64,000 nt of DNA from assembly GCF_004353525.1 (NCBI RefSeq), contig NZ_CP085524.1:1708142-1772141 (forward strand), in the 5' to 3' direction. The position numbers and the translations under genes are program-made. Shown here piece after piece: positions 59,155 to 64,000 of the stretch (position 1 is the stretch's first letter; each line of letters opens with the position of its first letter). The notes under the pieces were generated by a model. The model had not been told where the DNA came from, ran no database searches, and saw only the letters and a program-made list of their open reading frames with translations. The DNA is from Zhaonella formicivorans (GTDB lineage Bacteria > Bacillota > DUOV01 > Zhaonellaceae).

Positions 59155-59642
59155 TGTTTTCCCTCCTTGTTTTGCCCGATTAACATATCCAGAAAACCGG
59201 TGGTCTTAGTAATCAAACCCGCGGACCAGTTGGCAGGGATGCGCTTCTCCAGCCGGTTCTCCCAAATTGTATACTTTGCCACTTTAGGTGAAACTTGGCC
59301 GGCAAGCAGATCAAATATTCCGCTAAACATTAACATGAAAGTAATGCATGCTGCCGCCACATAGTAGGTAAACAACCGCAAACGGTATGAGGGCATTATC
59401 CTGAAATTGTTTTTTTGCTGAAGTTTGGTGGACAACTGTCCCAAGCGGGTCAACACTCGCGATGTGAACCCAGGGGTCAGGGTGGCAGCCGCTTTGGCCA
59501 CTTCCGCTTCCGTAAAAGTCTCCAGGTAAACCTCCAGGCAACTGTCACAGAGGTACAAATGCTCTTCCATAGCCAGGAGCCGGTCGGCATCCGGTCCGCC
59601 TGCTTTATATTCCTGCCATTCTTCCCTGCTGTAATGTTTCAT
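59151..59642 (-). CDS. Anti-sigma factor with zinc-finger-type N-terminus
   Basis: 163 residues. HLYLCDSCLEVYLETF (residues ~30-45) is the HxxxCxxC anti-sigma zinc motif, and one helix (YYVAAACITFMLMFSGIFDLL) near residue 100 anchors it. ATG at 59642 behind GGAGGG overlaps the sigma stop (ATGA). It should hold the sigma factor inactive at the membrane. Confidence 0.88.
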   Translation of the reverse strand: MKHYSREEWQEYKAGGPDADRLLAMEEHLYLCDSCLEVYLETFTEAEVAKAAATLTPGFTSRVLTRLGQLSTKLQQKNNFRIMPSYRLRLFTYYVAAACITFMLMFSGIFDLLAGQVSPKVAKYTIWENRLEKRIPANWSAGLITKTTGFLDMLIGQNKEGKQ

Positions 59643-60190
59643 AACTTTCCCTCCTGCCACTGCTTTTTCAGCAGCTGTTTTGCCCGGTAAAGTCGTGATT
59701 CCACTGTTTTAACCGTAGTCCCTTGGACCCTGGCTATTTCAGCGTAGCTTTTGTCTTGAAAATAATACGCAACAAGGGTCTCCCGGTAGATAGGAGGAAG
59801 CGCCCTGCATATCTTTTCCACCAGCCGCTGCTTTTCTTTCCGCAGCAGGCTTTCCTCCGGCCCTTCAAAGATTGGCTCCCCTCTCTCAGGTATCTCCCCA
59901 ACATAGTCAATCAGTTCCTCAGCCCGTCTTCTCGCCTTTTTCCGCTTCCAGTCTATGGCCTTATTGACAGCGATTCTGGCAACCCAGGTTTTAAAGCCCT
60001 CGTGCCGGTACTGGGCCAGGGAACGGTAGACCTGCAGCAGCGTTTCCTGCGCAACATCTTCTGCCTCTCCTTGGTCCTGGATTATGGGCAGAATCACAGC
60101 CAGGATGTAGGGGCCGTAGCGTTGGACTATGCCGCTGAAAGCCGCCTGGTCCCCTGCCAAAACAGAAGCAATTAATTGCTCGTCGGTAAT
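59639..60190 (-). CDS. ECF RNA polymerase sigma factor, apparent ATT start
   Basis: About 183 residues from ATT at 60188-60190: (M)TDEQLIASVLAGDQAAFSGIVQRYGPYIL, region 2 DQGEAEDVAQETLLQVYRSLAQYRHEGFKTWVARIAVNKAIDWKRK, and region 4 LPPIYRETLVAYYFQDKSYAEIARVQGTTVKTVESRLYRAKQLLKKQW. Family members start MTDEQLI exactly here. SD GGGAGGGG lies six bases upstream of the ATT. The frame continues to TTG at 60235, but that codon has no SD and lies upstream of a TATAAT at ~60208-60213 that may be the -10 box. Confidence 0.87.
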   Translation of the reverse strand: MTDEQLIASVLAGDQAAFSGIVQRYGPYILAVILPIIQDQGEAEDVAQETLLQVYRSLAQYRHEGFKTWVARIAVNKAIDWKRKKARRRAEELIDYVGEIPERGEPIFEGPEESLLRKEKQRLVEKICRALPPIYRETLVAYYFQDKSYAEIARVQGTTVKTVESRLYRAKQLLKKQWQEGKL

Positions 60191-60280
60191 CTCGTTCCCC
60201 TCCCTTCCCGTTATTATAGACGCATTCAAGTGCAAAAACCCTGCAGATTGCTGAAATTATGTTGCTGCTAAATATATGAA

Positions 60281-60317
60281 CAGGCTGTTGCCAAAGTTTT
60301 ACTTTGGCAACAGCCTG
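60281..60317. terminator. Long hairpin between sigma operon and zinc-ribbon gene
   Basis: CAGGCTGTTGCCAAAGT and ACTTTGGCAACAGCCTG form a perfect 17-bp stem. T-runs are weak, so it may be a terminator for the zinc-ribbon gene or a repeat. Confidence 0.6.
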
Positions 60318-60370
60318 TTGCGACACTCTCATTACAACCTGGTTGACCCTGCATTAGAGCCGCTTTTGAA

Positions 60371-60652
60371 TCAGTCAAACAGGTCTTCAAACAAATCTAA
60401 AAACCCATGTTTCTTTTTCTTGCGGTGACGACCATAATGACTTTCATCGTGGTAATGTTTGTTTGGTTCATAATACTCATGTCCGTTACTTACTTCATTA
60501 GCGCCGCCGAATTCCCTGGCCAAGGAAATAACTTTCTCCAGTTCGCCCCTGTCAAGCCAAACACCTTTGCAGTTAAGGCAGGCATCAATCAAAACACCGT
60601 ATTTAGGGGTTTCCTTTAAAGGAGAATGGCATACCGGACATTCTTTGCTCAT
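60371..60652 (-). CDS. TFIIB-type zinc-ribbon protein
   Basis: 93 residues: CPVCHSPLKETPKYGVLIDACLNCKGVWLDRGELEKVI is the zf-TFIIB pattern (CPxC...CxxCxGxWLDxGE), followed by a His/Tyr/Lys-rich tail (HYHDESHYGRHRKKKKHGF). ATG at 60652 behind GAGGAGG. Widespread, function unclear. Confidence 0.85.
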   Translation of the reverse strand: MSKECPVCHSPLKETPKYGVLIDACLNCKGVWLDRGELEKVISLAREFGGANEVSNGHEYYEPNKHYHDESHYGRHRKKKKHGFLDLFEDLFD

Positions 60653-60765
60653 TTTCCACAAAACCTCCTCAGTGGTTTAGGTTGGTAGACACACCAAACA
60701 GCTATGTTCATTTTAACAATTTTCCATAAATTACGCAAAGTTTCTTGCCTATTTAGCATGTCAAA

Positions 60766-60798
60766 AAAAATTCCAGAACAGCTTGTTCTGGAATTTTT
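60766..60798 (-). terminator. Intrinsic terminator after transketolase genes
   Basis: AAAAATTCCAGAACA and TGTTCTGGAATTTTT form a long stem followed by more T on the minus strand. Confidence 0.92.
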
Positions 60799-60815
60799 AG
60801 GTAATATCGTTTGTT

Positions 60816-61757
60816 TTATTTTCTGGCCACGGCTTTTTTAGCCGCCTCAGCTATGTCTTTGGCCGTCAGTCCGTATTTAACAGCCAGCTCTTCCGGAGGT
60901 CCCGATTCCCCAAAAGTATCTTTTATTCCCACCATCTCCATAGGTGTAGGCCGGTTTTGGGCTAACAGTTCAGCCACGGCGCCTCCTAAGCCGCCGAAGA
61001 TCTGGTGTTCCTCAGCGGTGACAACAGCCCCGGTTTCAGCCGCAGCCTTTAAAACTGCCTCCCGGTCCAGAGGCTTTACGGTATGCATGTTGATCACCCG
61101 GGCGGAGATGCCTATTTCCTTTAAACGGTCATGGGCCAGCAGCGCTTCGTAAACGATAGGACCGCAGGCGATAATCGTCACATCGGAACCTTCTTTTAAA
61201 ATATTGGCTTTGCCGATCTCGAAGTAATCCTCTTCTTGTGTAAAGACGGGAGTAGCCTCCCTGGCGAAGCGAAGATAACAAGGGCCTTGGACAACGGCCA
61301 CCGCCATTGTTGCTTTTTTCGCCTCGATGGCATCACAGGGAACTATAACCCTCATATTTGGTAAAACCCGCATCAGGGCAATATCTTCCAGGGCCTGGTG
61401 GGTTGCCCCGTCCGGACCCACGGAAATACCGCCGTGAGCGCCGGCAATCTTCACATTCAGATCTGCATAGCAAACTGTTGTCCTGATCTGGTCCCAGGCC
61501 CTGCCGGCCACAAATACTCCATAGGTAGTAACAAAGGGTATTTTTCCGCCTAAAGCAAGACCAGCCGCTGTGCCCAGCATATCCTGCTCAGCAATACCTA
61601 TGTCAAAAAACCTGTCGGGAAACTCAGCGGCAAACCAATCAGAACGTGTAGACTTGGCCAGGTCCGCATCCAAGACTACCACATCAGGATTTGTTTTCCC
61701 AAGCTCGAGCAACCCATGTCCATATCCATCCCTATTGGGCAGCATCTTTACGCTCAT
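60816..61757 (-). CDS. Transketolase, C-terminal subunit
   Basis: About 313 residues: pyrimidine-binding VVLDADLAKSTRSDWFAAEFPDRFFDIGIAEQDMLGTAAGLALGGKIPFVTTYGVFV, then GPCYLRFAREATPVF, and the C-terminal domain VTIIACGPIVYEALLA. ATG at 61757 overlaps the N-terminal subunit's stop (TAATG). Split transketolases of this type are usual in clostridia and archaea. Carries out non-oxidative pentose phosphate exchange. Confidence 0.94.
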   Translation of the reverse strand: MSVKMLPNRDGYGHGLLELGKTNPDVVVLDADLAKSTRSDWFAAEFPDRFFDIGIAEQDMLGTAAGLALGGKIPFVTTYGVFVAGRAWDQIRTTVCYADLNVKIAGAHGGISVGPDGATHQALEDIALMRVLPNMRVIVPCDAIEAKKATMAVAVVQGPCYLRFAREATPVFTQEEDYFEIGKANILKEGSDVTIIACGPIVYEALLAHDRLKEIGISARVINMHTVKPLDREAVLKAAAETGAVVTAEEHQIFGGLGGAVAELLAQNRPTPMEMVGIKDTFGESGPPEELAVKYGLTAKDIAEAAKKAVARK

Positions 61758-62587
61758 TAGTTCTCCCTCCCGTAAATTTCTGCTAAAGCTTTTTCCAACT
61801 CTTCCCTGTTCGGAGCTTTGCCATGCCAACCTGCCACATTTTCCATAAAGGATACTCCTTTGCCTTTCACTGTGTTGGCAATGATTACGGAAGGTTTGCC
61901 TTTGCACTGCTTTGCTTCTTCATAAGCGGCCAGCACTTGGTTAAGGTCGTGACCGTCAATCTCAATCACATGCCAGTTGAAATCCTCCCACTTTTTAGCC
62001 AGAGGGGCAATACCCATAACTTCTTCAACCTTGCCGTCAATCTGCAGGTTGTTGTAGTCAACTATAGCACAGACATTATCCAGCTTATAGTGGGGGGCAG
62101 TCATCATCGCTTCCCAGATTTGGCCTTCTTGCAGCTCACCGTCGCCCATCAGACAGTAAACCCGGTAGTCCTTGCCGTTTAGTTTCGCGGCCAGGGCCAA
62201 CCCGTTGGCAATGGATAACCCCTGCCCCAAAGAACCGCTGGAACTCTCCAGGCCGGGAAGCGCCTTGTAACTGGGATGGCCTTGCAGCCTGCTGCCAAGC
62301 TTGCGCAAGGTCAAGAGCTCTTCCACAGGGAAATACCCGGTGCGGGCCATCACCGAATAAAGCACGGGGCAAACATGGCCCTTGGAGAGAATAAAGCGGT
62401 CCCTGTCAGGCCAGCTTGGGTCCTCAGGACGGTGTTTTAGAACATTAAAGTACAGGGCGGTCATCAGCTCTACAGAAGAAAGGCTTCCACCAGGATGCCC
62501 CGAACCTGCTTCTGCAGTCATGCGCACGATATCAGCCCGGACATCTTTGCATATTTCCTTGAGCTTTTCTACACTTTGCGGACTCAA
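61757..62587 (-). CDS. Transketolase, N-terminal subunit
   Basis: About 276 residues with the TPP motif MGDGELQEGQIWEAMMTAPHYKLDNVCAIVDYNNLQIDG, plus GHPGGSLSSVELMTALYF and GHVCPVLYSVMARTGYF. The TTG at 62587 behind AAAGGAG gives the normal start; the frame goes back to 62623. Confidence 0.94.
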   Translation of the reverse strand: MSPQSVEKLKEICKDVRADIVRMTAEAGSGHPGGSLSSVELMTALYFNVLKHRPEDPSWPDRDRFILSKGHVCPVLYSVMARTGYFPVEELLTLRKLGSRLQGHPSYKALPGLESSSGSLGQGLSIANGLALAAKLNGKDYRVYCLMGDGELQEGQIWEAMMTAPHYKLDNVCAIVDYNNLQIDGKVEEVMGIAPLAKKWEDFNWHVIEIDGHDLNQVLAAYEEAKQCKGKPSVIIANTVKGKGVSFMENVAGWHGKAPNREELEKALAEIYGREN

Positions 62588-62868
62588 TCCATTCCACTCC
62601 TTTTTACAACAATGCAAATTCAACGGAATTAATTATAGCATAAAATACCAAAAATGTTACGCCATATAGGAAAAATAATTCAAAGGCACAGCATAAATAT
62701 GGCAATCATCGGATTAGAATGTTATTTACTGTCCGAGCTTCACCGGCTTTACAATCAAAATCAAGCCCTGAAGCCATTTGCCACCGGGCATACAAATGAT
62801 ATATATCCTGACGTTTTCAGGCAAGAACTGATAAGAAATCTAAATCGGTGATTTTATCACCCTAGGCG
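62588..62868. other. Intergenic region between transketolase and pgi
   Basis: About 280 bases, no convincing gene. A GGTGATTTTATCACC hairpin at ~62847-62861 may end the pgi transcript. A 65-codon plus-strand frame (62654-62851) has no SD or known motif. Confidence 0.5.
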
Positions 62869-64000
62869 TTATTCCGGTTTACCCAGGAGTTTAAACATGT
62901 TCTTTTTATATGCCTCTACCCCCGGTTGGTCAAATGGATTGACTCCCAGGAGATAGCCGCTTAGTGCACAAGCTTTTTCAAAAAAATAGACCAGCTGCCC
63001 GTAATAATAGGGCGTAACCCGGGGTATGGTTATTTTCAAGTTGGGAACACCACCCTCGGTGTGAGCCAAGATAGTTCCTTCAGCAGCTTTACTATTAATA
63101 AAATGAAGCGATTTTCCTTCCAGGTAGCCAAGACCGTCGGCATCGTCACCCAGCGCGGGAACAACCAGTTCTTCTTGGGGCTCCTCTACCCATAAAGTAG
63201 TAACAAACAGATCCCTGCGGCCCTCCTGAATGTATTGTCCCAGCGAATGCAGGTCGGTAGTAAAGTTTGCGCTGGCGGGAAAAAGGCCCTTCCGGTCTTT
63301 CCCTTCGCTCTCTCCAAAAAGCTGTTTCCACCATTCTGCAAAATAGGTAAGCGCAGGCTCGTAAGCAGCCAGGAGTTCAATGGTCTTACCTTTATGGTAA
63401 AAAATATTCCGCAAAGCGGCATACTGGTAACTGGGGTTTTTGTCCAATTCCCGCTGGCCGTACAGCTCAAGCCCCTGGCAAGCCCCTTTCATCAACTCGT
63501 CAATATTAATGCCGCTTGCAGCTATAGGCAGTAAACCTACCGGAGTCAAGACCGAATACCTGCCGCCGATGTGGCCGGGCACTGTAAATGTTTGGTACCC
63601 CTCCTCTTCCGCCAGCTTCTTCAAAGCTCCAGTAGCCCGATCAGTAGTGGCAATGATACGCTCCCTGGCGCCTGCTTTGCCATACTTCTCTTCGAGCAAT
63701 TGGCGAAAAATCCGGAATGCAACCGCCGGTTCCAGAGTGGTTCCTGACTTGGAAACCACATTGACAAAAATACTCCGATCTTTTACCAGCTCCAGCAAAT
63801 GCGCCAGATAGGAGGAGCTGAGGTTGTGCCCCGCAAAGTAAATTTCGGGTCCTTGGCGCCTGTCCCGCTCCATCCGGTTATAAAAAGTATGCTGCAAGAA
63901 TTCTATGGCCGAGCGGGCCCCAAGGTAGGAGCCGCCAACACCAATTACCAGCAGCACATCGGCTTTCTCCCTGATTTTTTCCGCTGTAAACTTGATACGT
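62869..64000 (-). CDS. pgi: Glucose-6-phosphate isomerase, classical type, partial (5' end beyond window)
   Basis: The C-terminal ~377 residues are visible, and the frame stays open to the right edge (…[36 protein letters not shown]). [40 protein letters not shown] (catalytic Arg), and [17 protein letters not shown]-like region follow, all classical PGI. The window also has a cupin-type isomerase at 15971-16708. Normal length is ~450 residues, so ~70 are missing. Confidence 0.96.
   Translation of the reverse strand, partial: RIKFTAEKIREKADVLLVIGVGGSYLGARSAIEFLQHTFYNRMERDRRQGPEIYFAGHNLSSSYLAHLLELVKDRSIFVNVVSKSGTTLEPAVAFRIFRQLLEEKYGKAGARERIIATTDRATGALKKLAEEEGYQTFTVPGHIGGRYSVLTPVGLLPIAASGINIDELMKGACQGLELYGQRELDKNPSYQYAALRNIFYHKGKTIELLAAYEPALTYFAEWWKQLFGESEGKDRKGLFPASANFTTDLHSLGQYIQEGRRDLFVTTLWVEEPQEELVVPALGDDADGLGYLEGKSLHFINSKAAEGTILAHTEGGVPNLKITIPRVTPYYYGQLVYFFEKACALSGYLLGVNPFDQPGVEAYKKNMFKLLGKPE

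Noticed and set aside
62654-62851. 65-codon plus-strand frame between pgi and transketolase
   Set aside because: No SD, no motif, and no context supporting a plus-strand gene.

Overview
The window looks like chromosomal DNA of an anaerobic, low-to-mid GC Firmicute of the clostridial Peptococcales/Thermincolales/Desulfitobacteriales type. The reasons are strong GGAGG ribosome-binding sites with many GTG/TTG starts, cobalamin, c-di-GMP and tetrahydrofolate riboswitches, multiheme c-type cytochromes beside a Rieske/cytochrome b complex, ferredoxin-dependent 2-oxoacid oxidation, an ADP-forming acyl-CoA synthetase, TRAP transport, and FlhB/FliK-like orphan flagellar genes. I cannot name the species. 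Almost every gene is on the minus strand, so operons read from high to low coordinates.

1-5.9 kb: two tandem cobalamin riboswitches, each with its own terminator, precede two tandem ThiC-family genes (best read as bzaA/bzaB, anaerobic 5-hydroxybenzimidazole synthesis), then cobS, purF and the start of a cobT. PurF is the first committed enzyme towards aminoimidazole ribotide, the substrate of BzaA/BzaB, so the operon appears to join precursor supply to lower-ligand synthesis. A second, complete cobT with its own cobalamin riboswitch lies at 46.4-47.7 kb.

6-15.3 kb: one long respiratory operon encodes a triheme cytochrome, a two-part YeeE/TsuA-type sulfur-compound transporter, a PhsABC/PsrABC-type molybdenum reductase, and a Rieske-cytochrome b6-subunit IV complex with a nine-motif cytochrome c. 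The second transporter half has an in-frame TGA at its conserved GxCPGT cysteine position, followed by a SECIS-like hairpin, and is predicted to be a selenoprotein. The 3' end of the operon carries an inverted pair of identical REP-like elements and a REP-transposase remnant.

15.7-22 kb: small Cys-rich and zinc-ribbon proteins, a cupin-type glucose-6-phosphate isomerase, an orphan binding-protein lipoprotein, QueG, and a YdjM-like membrane protein. A 136-bp structured repeat with a hairpin on each side occurs here and again at 44.8 kb with its core inverted.

22-41 kb: a long catabolic cluster holds a creatininase-like amidohydrolase, a soluble fumarate-reductase-like pair, a three-subunit molybdenum hydroxylase, a BenE-type transporter, a small MerT-like membrane protein, a PucR regulator, a TRAP transporter, a four-subunit 2-oxoacid:ferredoxin oxidoreductase and an ADP-forming acyl-CoA synthetase. 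Together they suggest uptake, hydroxylation, reduction, ring or amide opening and oxidative decarboxylation of a carboxylated (probably heterocyclic) compound, with ATP recovered at the end. The substrate is not known.

41-64 kb: two stalk-domain proteins downstream of a c-di-GMP-I riboswitch, FlhB/FliK-like orphans, two DUF1232 proteins, a folate operon under a THF riboswitch, a BASS-family transporter, a split CobW GTPase, tRNA-Ala(GGC), an M20 peptidase, a DUF362 ferredoxin, an ECF sigma/anti-sigma operon whose sigma gene seems to start with ATT, a split transketolase, and a classical glucose-6-phosphate isomerase running off the right edge.
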